A stretch of DNA of 12,113 nucleotides from Euperipatoides rowelli (Eukaryota; Onychophora; Udeonychophora; Euonychophora; Peripatopsidae): the NCBI GenBank assembly GCA_003024985.2, contig PXIH01S0012949.1; one strand, given 5' to 3'. Shown in pieces: positions 1-7,903 of this stretch; position 1 is the stretch's first letter, and every line of letters begins with the position of its first letter. A program made the position numbers and the translations under genes. Below the pieces are notes generated by a model. It was not told the DNA's origin and did no database searches. It saw only the letters and a program-made list of their open reading frames with translations.

Positions 1-29
1 GGGTGTGAGGTAATCGCCCTTTTTCAACA

Positions 30-81
30 TCAAAAAGAATCTTCAAAGGCATCTGGCATAGGGACTTCCCGCCAGTGGTGA
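30..81 (-). CDS. Candidate last coding exon of unrecognised host gene
   Basis: On the minus strand an AG at 83-82 is followed by a reading frame whose first base completes the split codon left by the exon at 1586-1702. It encodes S, then HHWREVPMPDAFEDSF, then TGA at 32-30. The phase match (one base, 16 codons, stop) is seen directly. That this is the true next exon is an inference. The polypyrimidine tract before the AG is weak (AAATATAG preceded by AT-rich sequence), so a different downstream exon outside the window is possible. A second minus frame across the same bases is also open to the window edge, but it does not fit the splice phase. The protein family is not recognised. The 3' UTR would continue left of the window. 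Confidence 0.45.
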
Positions 82-538
82 CTATATTTAATCATCCAAA
101 ATTTATTACATTTATTTTTATTGCCACAGAAGTAAATCAGTAAAGACATTAGATAGTTCTAAAATACTTTTCAGCCCTTAATCTAAAACTGTTTTATACG
201 TAAGGGGTAACCCGAAACGTTTTGTAAGAGCTTGTAGCTCCGTCATCTTTTCAAATATATAAAATATAAAATTTACATTAGAGCGTTTCTCGAACTGTAC
301 ACTGATTTTGCCTTCCCAATTCCTTGTAAAAAACCCTTTTGACAAACATCCTGTGGATGTTCAATAAACGTATTTTATAAAAGTAATTACTTGCATATTC
401 TCTGATACATATTGCATGCATTTATCATTCGTTTAGTTTAGAACTTTAGATAATTATAAGAGGGATCAAATCTAGCATTAGGTAAATGGTTACATCATAT
501 TTATATTTTGTGCATTATTGTATAACCTTTTTTTCTAG

Positions 539-674
539 GTTCCACTCCACGACTCCCCTAAAGCTACCGTTGTTTCGTAAAACCCCATACGCGATCGCGG
601 TATTAGCTTTACCCCTTCTTTATTGGAATTGCTTTGGACTCATGGACCCCTTTTTTGCCCCTTTCCTTGTCTGA
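539..674 (+). other. GC-richer patch with short hydrophobic ORF
   Basis: An acceptor-like string TAACCTTTTTTTCTAG ends at 538. An open frame then runs to TGA at 672-674. The frame starts at ATG 486 if no splicing is assumed, giving 62 aa with a hydrophobic segment (AIAVLALPLLYW). The patch has more C and CpG than its flanks, including the palindrome CGCGATCGCG at 590-599. No homology is recognised. It could be a remnant exon, a piece of an old insertion, or chance. It is listed because its composition stands out, not because a product is supported. Confidence 0.15.
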
Positions 675-868
675 GTACCAAATCGCACATTCCACTAAAA
701 TGATTGAAGTAAATGGTGTCTTATTTGTAGATGTCAACAACAATGTTTGTTTAACTCAATATATAGTGTACAATGATAATTAGAGCTTCAAAATCAACAG
801 AAGAATGAAAATGGAGACTCTTTTGGAGAATTAAATAAGATTTTAAAAGGAAAACTTCCCTTGGTTTT

Positions 869-923
869 TACACACTAGTCAAAACTTTTTATTCTCAAAA
901 TAAAAAGTTTTGACTAGTGTGTA
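869..923. repeat. Perfect hairpin, 25-bp arms, flanked by TA
   Basis: The left arm at 869-893 begins TACACACTAGTCAAAACTTT. It is the exact reverse complement of the right arm at 899-923, and the loop is CTCAA at 894-898. Both ends are TA, so it could be a very short Tc1/mariner-type MITE: a TA duplication with inner inverted repeats starting CACACTAGTC. Alternatives are a fold-back cloning or assembly artefact, or the core of a larger repeat. Confidence 0.85.
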
Positions 924-1399
924 CAGCCAGTGGCCCCTCAATTAATTTCAAAGCACTCTAAAGAAGCTTGAAGTGTAGCATATGTAAGAGTAAAAGGGAA
1001 GTTTGAAAAACAACAGAAATGATTAGAGCACAAAAACCTTTTTATTATTGAAATTGTATAGACTGTAACGTGAAAATGGGCTGGCATATAGAAAAAAGGA
1101 GAGATAATGGTTGGATTTGAAGAAACAAAAATTAACACTAAATTGTATAATCTGATTGGAAACAAATTGTTGAAGATAGAAATCCATAGACACCTTGATA
1201 AAACCTTGTATTTCAAATCTTATGATAAGCAACAATAGAGAACAGCTGATTTTTAAAATTCAAACAATCTTTAAAAGATTAATTTTCTAAGAATTTACTT
1301 AATATTAATCAAAATTTCAAAAAAGTAACCTGTTTTTTTTTCATTCATTTAGTATTACTTCTAAAAGCAGCAGCCATGTACCTAAACATGTCACTTTTT

Positions 1400-1441
1400 A
1401 AAAAAAAAAAAAAAAAAAAAAATTTTTTTTTTTTTTTTTTT
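1400..1441. repeat. A23-T19 homopolymer pair
   Basis: A run of 23 A (1400-1422) abuts a run of 19 T (1423-1441), giving a 38-bp perfect A/T palindrome at 1404-1441. TAGGGGGAGGAG follows directly. The run lengths are likely imprecise because such tracts slip in sequencing. It may be two poly(A)-type tails meeting, or simple slippage. Confidence 0.9.
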
Positions 1442-1585
1442 AGGGGGAGGAGAATGATGAATTTGAGAAATTCTTTGTCGAGAATTCATAATAAATACGT
1501 CAGACATTTGGATTTGTGCATATAACAGTATTCAATCTAAAAAAGGAAAAATAACTCCATTGATCTATTATACTGTATAACTTAC

Positions 1586-1702
1586 CTGTGAGGAACAGCA
1601 GGAGTATGTTTTAGTGCAATACAATACTTCGGTGCATTATGAAACTTGACATAATCTACCACTGGCTGCATAGTAATTGAAGGTTTACCTTTATAAACTG
1701 GA
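1586..1702 (-). CDS. Internal coding exon of unrecognised host gene
   Basis: This 117-bp exon reads right to left. Its acceptor is a long pyrimidine-rich stretch (TTTCTTTCTTTCTAATTTTAG) ending at 1703. Its donor is CACAG|GTAAGT at 1586/1585, a full match to the U1 consensus. One base, 38 open codons and two bases fit between them, so it is a symmetric phase-2 exon. The peptide begins PVYKGKPSITMQPVVDYVKF and ends HNAPKYCIALKHTPAVPH, with ordinary globular or short-motif composition unlike the surrounding random translations. No domain or family is recognised. Earlier exons must lie to the right, but none could be found with a matching donor before the retroelement, so the preceding intron is long or the gene starts outside the window. 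Confidence 0.75.
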
Positions 1703-1957
1703 CTAAAATTAGAAAGAAAGAAAATAAAANAAAAACATTCAATTCATTATGATTATATGTATAAAAATATTATTAAAGATTGGGATTATTAAATGAAATC
1801 AAAGAGTCAAAACATACAGCCAAGCTAGAAATTCATCTAGTGAGCAGATAAATGAAGCAGTTTAAAGGAGCTTATTAATTGCAATTGGAAAAAATTAACT
1901 TAGAGTTTTAAAACAGCTGTCTGGTGATTTAAATATATTCTTTCAAAAAAAAAAATT

Positions 1958-2012
1958 TAGTGTACACTATACAGTATACTGTATACAGTATATGTATATA
2001 CAGTATATATTA
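1958..2012. repeat. Palindromic TATACAGTA-type AT repeat cluster
   Basis: The stretch contains TAGTGTACACTA (1958-1969, perfect palindrome). This overlaps TATACAGTATACTGTATA (1968-1985, perfect 18-bp palindrome), and further TACAGTATA and TATGTATATACAG copies follow. It resembles a degenerate dinucleotide-derived microsatellite with cruciform potential. No gene is seen. Confidence 0.7.
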
Positions 2013-2392
2013 TAACATTTATTTTATTGAATATTTTATTTCTGTTTACATTTTCTCATGTATTCTGGGTTGATTGACTTTAGTTTGTGCCATGTCTATC
2101 AGCTGCTGCTTAGAGACAATTCATAAACGAGTCCATTACATTGACTGCACAAGTTAATGCTAATTTATTCATCTTGTCAATTTAAATAAGTGCACAGCTT
2201 TACAGATATAAGACTGTAGAAAAACTAGATTATTTGTCATATTTGTGTGAGTGTCCTTGCCACAACTGTCAAGTATTATTTATTTATTGTTTTATGTTTT
2301 CCTATCTATGGCTCGTAACTTCAGTCCAGAAATTGTGACCTCCATGGAATTATTTATATTTATTTTGCTGAAAATATAATTTTGGTTTCCAC

Positions 2393-2706
2393 CAGTGATG
2401 GATCTAGACATTTTTTTTTGGGGGGGGGGGGGGGGGGGGGGGCAAAGTTGGCTTCTGACGCCCCCAATTTTGTCTTTTTCGAAACAAAATATTTTGTTAA
2501 GCTTTTTTTCTTTCTTTTTTTAGTTGTATGGACGTTTTGTACTTCAAATGTAAATAATTTGAGAAGCTTTTTTTTTTTTTTTTTTTGTTGTATGACATTT
2601 TGATAGCCCTTATATACTGTATAATTTTTTAACTTCAAGGCCCATTTTGCTGCCCCCCTGATGTGGTACCCGGGGCATTTGCCCCCCTTCCCTAGATCCG
2701 GCACTG
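2393..2706. mobile_element. hAT-type MITE with 8-bp target duplication
   Basis: The element starts CAGTGATGGATCTAG (2393-2407) and ends CTAGATCCGGCACTG (2692-2706). These are inverted repeats matching at 13 of 15 positions. GTTTCCAC at 2385-2392 is repeated exactly at 2707-2714. An 8-bp duplication with CAGTG termini is the known signature of the hAT superfamily. At 314 bp with no transposase frame it is non-autonomous. Inside are T9-G23 (2411-2442), GACGCCCCC, and near the right end GGTACCCGGGGCATTTGCCCC. The ORFs overlapping it on both strands (about 2360-2716) are translations of homopolymers and are not genes. Confidence 0.9.
2420..2442 (+). repeat. Run of 23 G inside the hAT MITE
   Basis: Twenty-three consecutive G follow nine T. 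The family's other end carries short C runs (CCCCCC) at the equivalent mirrored place, so this looks like slippage expansion of an ancestral G run in the terminal region. The exact length is uncertain. The strand is G-quadruplex prone. Confidence 0.85.
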
Positions 2707-2714
2707 GTTTCCAC

Positions 2715-4032
2715 ATAAAATAAAGATAGCCAGTTTTGAATCCAGCCAGTGATGCAGTTTTCTTTTCATCTTGTAATTTCCTCCTCCTCCTTCAACCTGT
2801 GTTTGTATAATATATAGAGTATATGCCATGTTTTAAGATAGGGGAACAAAGGCAATGCTAAGCTCCCGATATTTATAGTCATAAACAATTACTTAATAAA
2901 AATAAATAAAGACTAACATTCTGCGATTTCCAAATATGTTATCACAAAGAAAATCCATCAGAAGAACTTTGCCAAGTAGTTATACACCTAAGAAGCAGAA
3001 GTACGTTGCCGAGTGCGTAAACACATCTCCGAGTGCAATAAATATCTAAACGAGCTAAGTGACCATGCCTAGTCAAAATACACCTAATTATCGAAAGAAC
3101 TTTGCTGTAAGGAGCAGAATTGATACTGTGTTACACAATTTTATAACACTATACTATTCTCAGAATGAAAGATAACAGCCTAACTCAGTTTTAGAACAAA
3201 CTATAAATAAAAACTTATCAAAATTTTTCTGGACCATTAATATTAGAATATTACTTTAAAATAATTAAAAGACATAAGCATACTTATAGAAAGCCGAGTT
3301 TATGCCCACTTCTGACAAAACTAGAAACTTTGTTTTAAGAGTAACAAAGTTTCAGCTCACACTCGCTACCTAAATAAGGAAAATGGCAAATCATTTATAG
3401 TAAAAGTAAACAATGTACACTTGTACTAAAAATGTTTGAATGGAAAGTTTAATAAAAGAAATGAATGTCTTCGAGAAAGCTATTAAACTTAAGCATGTTA
3501 ATGATAACATTTATTAAATGAAAATATTAAATTTTTGTTGCTTATTTGAAAGAATGTTCTTTTCTCCTTAAAAAATGAATTAAAACAATTTTAAAACATA
3601 TGCTTGACAATTTGAAATTTCTGTTAAGTTGACAATAGTTATAAGAATTTTGTTTTACAATCAGTGGCATTAACATTTTATAGTATTGAAAACTATTAAG
3701 GTTTTAACTAGATTTAGACAAACACAATGAACTTTAATCTTTAAAGTAAATTAACAAAAAAAATATTATGTAGCCTGTCTCAAAATAAAAAAAACTAACA
3801 ATTTTAAAAATTTTAATTTATAGTGAATTAATTAACAAAACTTTTAAAAATTTCAACGAAATTCAAACAAATTTTTCAGGAATATTTAAAAAATTGGTAA
3901 ACTAACGCCATTTTTCACTCTTTTGGACAATTTCCTGCCAATGAGACTAAAAAACAAATTTGACCTTTGCTCTATATAGTAGCGTGAAATTTGAATTTAT
4001 TGTCTGCTATAAAATACTAAAAATTATTTCAG
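2715..4032. other. AT-rich stretch without a supported gene
   Basis: No exon with a matching splice phase or coding-like peptide was found on either strand. The visible structure is a hairpin at 3324-3353 (11-bp arms GAAACTTTGTT and AACAAAGTTTC, 8-base loop), scattered A and T runs, and near 3970 a TATA-like CTATATAGTAG. At 4013-4032 lies a good acceptor-like string with TACTAA and TTATTTCAG, described with the next gene. Confidence 0.5.
4013..4032 (+). promoter_or_regulatory. Branch point and 3' splice-like site before coiled-coil ORF
   Basis: ATACTAAAAATTATTTCAG carries a near-ideal branch-point string (TACTAA) a short distance before TTATTTCAG. It lies 56 bases upstream of the ATG at 4089, so the ORF could sit in a second exon after a non-coding first exon. 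No donor partner has been identified, so this is inference. Confidence 0.3.
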
Positions 4033-4088
4033 CACTAAAATATATCTAATTAAACCTTCTTGTTAAAAAAAACCAAATAACTAAAATC

Positions 4089-4517
4089 ATGGGAAGAAAA
4101 TCCAGAGAGATCGATCAATTAAAGGCAGAACTCACAAAATTAAAATTAGTGAATTTTTCCTTACAAGAGACAATCCAGACCAAAAACCAGTCGATTATAG
4201 CTATTGAAAAAGATCAGAAACTACTTGTGAAGGAAAATGAACTTATGAAAACGGAGGTGACTAAATTAAATTTCTGTCACGATTTTCACTTACAGCAAAT
4301 CGACGATCTAAAAAGGAAACAGGTGCCAAGGCTCTCCGAGGATTAACCGCTTGAGACGGACATCCTGGAAATTTAAGATATTCATCCTACGGACATCTTC
4401 ATAACTGAACCTGGTTCTCCTCCAAAGGGGCAAAAGAAATGGGGCAAGAAAAAAAGGAGGACCATGAGGAAGAAAAGGCTAGCCTTGGCAGAGGTTTTGT
4501 TGAACCTCAGGGAATAA
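4089..4517 (+). pseudogene. Coiled-coil protein gene or pseudogene, unrecognised
   Basis: An ATG in good context (AAAATCATGG) opens 85 codons to TAA at 4344. The product is charged and heptad-like over about residues 7-60 (from EIDQLKAELTKLKL to LLVKENELMKTEV), predicting one alpha-helical coiled coil. The same frame then gives 9 codons to a second TAA (4374-4376) and 46 more codons to TAA at 4515-4517. That last part holds EPGSPPKGQKKWGKKKRR and a further basic run like a nuclear localisation signal. Three peptide-like segments in one frame with no indels suggest either a recent pseudogene with two nonsense changes, or an 85-aa gene. A donor-like CAG|GTGCC at 4321-4322 could also end an exon before the first stop. 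Its composition is clearly richer in coding-like codons than its flanks. Family unknown; a shugoshin-like N-terminal coil is a loose guess only. Confidence 0.5.
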
Positions 4518-5107
4518 ATCCCCTCATCCCCCCACCATAATATCCACAACCCGGAGAAAGGAGATATTGCAGCAATTATTGCAAGTTTGAGTGGTTCTTT
4601 ATAAGATAGATTAAAAACATTGTTAATAATATTTATTAAAAATAATTTAAATATATTTAAAAATGAATTTGGTTTTCTTCTAAAAATTTTCATTAATATG
4701 AGTTATTTACTTCAATATATTTTATATTTTCTTTGGTAAATTGTATGTTCATTCAATTATTTTGTTATTGCCATGAGGTAAAACAATTAGTACATGTCAA
4801 TGTACTATAATTCCTTCACTTTTTAAAAAATTGAATGACAAAAATCAATCAATCTTTGTATATTGCACTTCACATTGATAGGAAATTAAAGCACAATCAC
4901 AAACATGTTCACCTTTATCTCCCACCAGAAATAGATTAAATTTAGAAAGCTTATCAATTCAATCAATTCCTGTGTTCGTATACGGTAAACATGCTAAGAT
5001 TGGTAGCCTCATTCCAATGAAAATGAGTTGCAATTTATATAAGAACAAAAAAAAATATTTTTCAAACTATAAAACAAAACATATGTTGTGCCTAATAAAA
5101 ATATATA
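4518..5107. other. AT-rich stretch, no gene; possible degenerate 3' LTR region
   Basis: No supported coding sequence was found on either strand. The minus ORF at 4382-4693 is the shadow of the coiled-coil frame plus AT-rich DNA. A small hairpin, TAGTACAT-GTCA-ATGTACTA, lies at 4788-4807. A 3' LTR of the neighbouring retroelement would be expected near here, but no stretch was found that repeats to the right of 10982. Confidence 0.4.
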
Positions 5108-5121
5108 TTTTCCTTTTCTTT
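5108..5121 (-). other. Possible polypurine tract of the retroelement
   Basis: On the minus strand this reads AAAGAAAAGGAAAA, about 60 bases downstream of the end of the pol tail. That is where a polypurine tract for plus-strand priming would sit just before a 3' LTR. No TG-starting LTR follows directly, so the call is weak. Confidence 0.25.
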
Positions 5122-5183
5122 AAATTTGAAATATCTAGCGTCTGTGCCTAGCTTCAGTATATTTCTATAAAGAAACTATACTA

Positions 5184-5465
5184 TCACTTAAGTTTCATTG
5201 CTTCCCTATTTCTCAGAAAATAATTATGTTTAGCTTCGCTAGATTTGGTTTCCATAGGAGGTGGGGCTATCACTTCAAATAAATCAGGATTGTTGGTTAC
5301 GCCCGCATTACTTTTGGCTTTTGAACGTAAATTATACCTGTGATTCATTTCATTTGCTAAGCTCGCTGAAGATAGTGCTGCTGTAAACTCGACTTTTTCC
5401 GATTCCATCTCAATGATGGCATTATTTTGGACCGTATAAATATCATTTTCATTATCATAAGGTTA
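5184..5465 (-). pseudogene. C-terminal tail of pol with two YxLR motifs
   Basis: The minus frame reads from about 5465 to TAA at 5184-5186. It begins near YDNENDIYTVQNNAIIEMES. It then carries HRYNLRSK and, about 35 residues later, HNYFLRNR. A YNLR-type basic motif is common at or after the end of Ty3/gypsy integrases. The acidic-to-basic tail and position support that here. It is in a different frame from the integrase C-terminal segment, which ends at a TAG at 5501-5503, so a frame change or stop separates them. The 74-codon ORF from ATG 5408 is part of this remnant, not an independent gene. Confidence 0.7.
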
Positions 5466-5500
5466 TTCCCACAGTTTGGAGTTTAGCCTTCTGTTCTAAA

Positions 5501-6690
5501 CTATGGTGGATGACCAACAAATATCAATTTGCCATCCAGCGTATAGAATTTTAGTTCATCTGAAACACGCTGATTTACAATGTCGGTCTGGGATTCAGGT
5601 ACTTCATCAACCAATGGCTGATCGGAAACATCGTCTAGCATGGGTCTCCCATAATAAGGTTTTAGTTTATCTATGTGAACGTGCTTTATAATTATAGGAT
5701 GATTAATATCCTAAAGGTGGTAATTGACCAGTCCCACCTACGGACTATTGAGTAGGGACCTTTTTATCGGCTTTAATTTTCTATTTGCCCGGCATAGCTA
5801 GGCACGTCGAGAAATAGCATAGCCTGACCTATATTAAACACATGTAATTTGTGCTTACTGCCTTTGTCATCAGCTGTTGTTAGATGATTTGGTTAAATTA
5901 GCGAAAACTTCAGTTCTGGCTATGGCTAATCTCCATCGTGCTTTCGACTATCAATTTGATCTTGCTCACTATTGATCTCTAATTGATTAAAATTTGAAAC
6001 TGGGTCAATTTGGTAAAGCCCATGGAAAACAAAAAATGGCACTTGGTGCTTTTTTTCCGTATTATTGATGGTTTGCAGAACATAGGGTAGAAGGATATCA
6101 CAGTCAGTGTAATTTTCATTACAAAAAATGGGAGAGTAGATTGAGTACCTTGCAATTTAATCTTTCCGACACGCCATTACTCAGGTCTATAGGAACTTGT
6201 CAGCCCCCTATTCACCTTCAATTTTTCACATAGGGTACTCATAATATGCCTTACTAATTGGGGGCCTCAATCTGACAAAATATGGGTAGAGGTGCCGAAA
6301 CGGGTAAACATATCTATGTAGTCTTTCACGATAACATGGGCTTTCTTGGCTAGGATGGGACTGTCGAAGGTCATTCTTGAGAAATGGTCAGTCCATAGCA
6401 CCGTGTATCTATTTTTCTAAGCAGTATAATTGAATGGGCCTAATATATCGAGGCTCGGTTTTGCATGCAGGTGATAGGGGCCACCACCACCTGGACAGAA
6501 GCTGTACATCTTATGGTATTACGGAATTGATATTTTTCACAGCTCCTTACGTACTCTCTAATGTCACAGAACATAGTGGACCAGGTGAAACTTCTTTTAA
6601 CTTTTTCTATTGTTTTAATGTGGGAAAAATGCCTCCCGTAATGGTATCGTTGTAATGAAAAATAACAGTGTCCCTAAGTTTAATCAGAAA
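5501..6690 (-). pseudogene. Retrotransposon integrase remnant
   Basis: Integrase would join the element's cDNA to host DNA in the nucleus. The N-terminal zinc-binding part is seen near 6510-6655. It has CDIREYVRSCEKYQ, where the last cysteine of the usual CxxC is Y, and GGIFP, where a histidine is normally found. The core keeps all three acidic residues: D in LDILGPF (6447-6449), D in THILSD (6270-6272) and E in NGVSER (6164-6166). The spacings are 59 and about 35 residues, as in gypsy integrases. The second D is followed at once by TGA (6267-6269), and a TAA with a one-base frame change precedes the E. The C-terminal HVHIDKLKPYYGRPM (about 5640-5688) is the standard end of a gypsy integrase. 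There are multiple stops in 5700-6120. Confidence 0.85.
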
Positions 6691-7500
6691 TATGTTATCC
6701 AACCACTATTTCCTAATCGAACATTCTTTAAAATTATTTGCTGTTCATCTAAAATATATTCATTTTCCTGATATTTACCTTCACTAATATCTTTAAAAAT
6801 ATTTAAACAATAATCATCTTTTTGCTGAGCTTTAAATATTAGTTCTGTTGATAATGGATACCTAACAAGCTACAGTGTTTTATGTTTACACCCTCAGTTT
6901 TGAAACAACTCGATAGCATATTGGCCATATTATTGAGTTTCCCTGGAATGTATTCTATATTAATATTGTCTTGCAACAAAATAAGCCACCTGGCCAATGC
7001 TAGCATTTGATTCTTTTAGTTGAAATAAGAAAAGGGCTTATGGTCGGTTTTTAAAATAATCTTATTCCCATAGGTAAGATGGCTAAACTGCTGTACTGAA
7101 TACACTATAGCCAGAGACTCTTTCAATTACACTTAATTAATTTCTGCCCTATTCAATTTCCTGCTACAATAGTTTGAACATCTCCCTCACTATTTTCTTG
7201 TTCAAGTACAGCAGCTATGGAAATCAAGGATGCATCGCTTTTAACCCTTTCCACTCCACTGACAGTAATATGAAGACATTTTTTCTTTACAATTCAACAT
7301 TGTTAGCCTCAAAATGCTTCAGATTAGTAAAATGTATGTTCAAAAGGACAAATATATTTGTTTTTAATTATACCAAATTATTTTTTAAAAAAAACTAAAA
7401 TTAACATCAGGGGATTTAAAAGAATGCAATCAATGCAATTTTAATGTTGAATGGAAAGGGTAAATCACAAAAGGTTTATTAAAATCTGGGAATGCCAAAA
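6690..7500 (-). pseudogene. Retrotransposon RNase H remnant
   Basis: RNase H would remove the RNA strand during reverse transcription. The start of the domain, FPDFNKPFVI, lies at about 7465-7495. The frame is then cut by the piggyBac-like insert. It resumes with SDASLISIAAVLEQE (about 7195-7240), which contains the first catalytic Asp. Further on come KTDHKPFSYF (about 7020-7055, another active-site Asp) and a gypsy-typical connection segment RWLILLQDNINIEYIPGKL (about 6930-6995). Stops occur in between, for example after VAGN at about 7160. Degenerate sequence from 6880 to 6690 links to the integrase zinc-binding part. Confidence 0.8.
7245..7460. mobile_element. piggyBac-like MITE in RNase H
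   Basis: The left end is TTAA (7241-7244) followed by CCCTTTCCACTCCA. The right end is TTGAATGGAAAGGG followed by TAAA (7461-7464). The ends are inverted repeats sharing CCCTTTCCA, then one mismatch, then TC. TTAA targets with CCC-starting ends mark the piggyBac superfamily. On the minus strand the right-hand target copy reads TTTA, one change from TTAA. Taking out the 216-bp insert and one TTAA copy puts the RNase H remnant back in a single frame at the join, which confirms it as an insertion. The unrelated ORF over 7174-7398 runs through the insert and is not a gene. No transposase is present. Confidence 0.8.
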
Positions 7501-7903
7501 GAGGGGCAGTAACTAGGCACTGTTTCAGTGTTTGGAAAGCGTACTCTGCTTCATTATTCCAGTCTGTGCACACATTTTTCTCTTTAAAAGGGCTTATAGA
7601 GGCGCTGCTATCTCAGCAAAATTATGAATGAATTTTCTATAGAAATTAATGCTACCGAGAAAACTGCGCACTCCACGAGTAGTTGTTGGTCTAGGTATTT
7701 TTCAAACTGATTTTATAATATTTTCTTATGGATGGCAACCATGTTTATCTACGGTATGACCTAAAAATTTGGAGGAGGACTGGAATAACTGTCATTTAGA
7801 TGGTTTAATGGTCATGTTAATTTTCCTTAAAGCCTCAAAAACCTCTTTTAACATTTCCAGATGCTGCTCTACCGTTGCGGAGTGTATTATGATATCTAAA
7901 TAG

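Larger units (their letters stand above)
82..1585 (-). other. Intron of the host gene (1504 bp)
   Basis: The region is bounded on the minus strand by GTAAGT at 1585-1580 and AG at 83-82. It is AT-rich and holds no supported gene. It contains a GC-richer patch at about 535-680, a 25-bp-arm hairpin at 869-923 and an A/T homopolymer pair at 1400-1441. The overlapping minus-strand ORFs around 938-1235 are low-complexity, hydrophobic translations of AT-rich DNA and are not taken as genes. The intron's left border is only as secure as the candidate last exon. Confidence 0.45.

Noticed and set aside
1-85. Alternative minus frame open to the window edge over the candidate last exon
   Set aside because: It needs splice phase 1, but the exon at 1586-1702 ends in phase 2; short open frames are expected by chance. 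It remains an alternative if the exon joins elsewhere.
938-1235. Two overlapping minus ORFs of 92 and 70 codons
   Set aside because: AT-rich, low-complexity hydrophobic translations with no recognisable motif, lying inside the inferred intron.
2360-2716. Long minus ORF and overlapping plus ORF (Gly-, Lys- and Phe-rich)
   Set aside because: Both run through the hAT MITE and its G, T and A homopolymers; residues come from homopolymer translation and the ORF ends coincide with no gene signal.
3000-3130. Imperfect repeat of AGAACTTTGC and CCGAGTGC strings
   Set aside because: Only two short degenerate copies of each; too weak to call a repeat family.
4382-4693. Minus ORF of 103 codons
   Set aside because: Opposite strand of the coiled-coil gene's basic tail plus AT-rich DNA; no motif and no splice support.
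7174-7398. Plus ORF of 74 codons
   Set aside because: It spans the left border of the piggyBac-like MITE, mixing antisense RNase H and MITE sequence.
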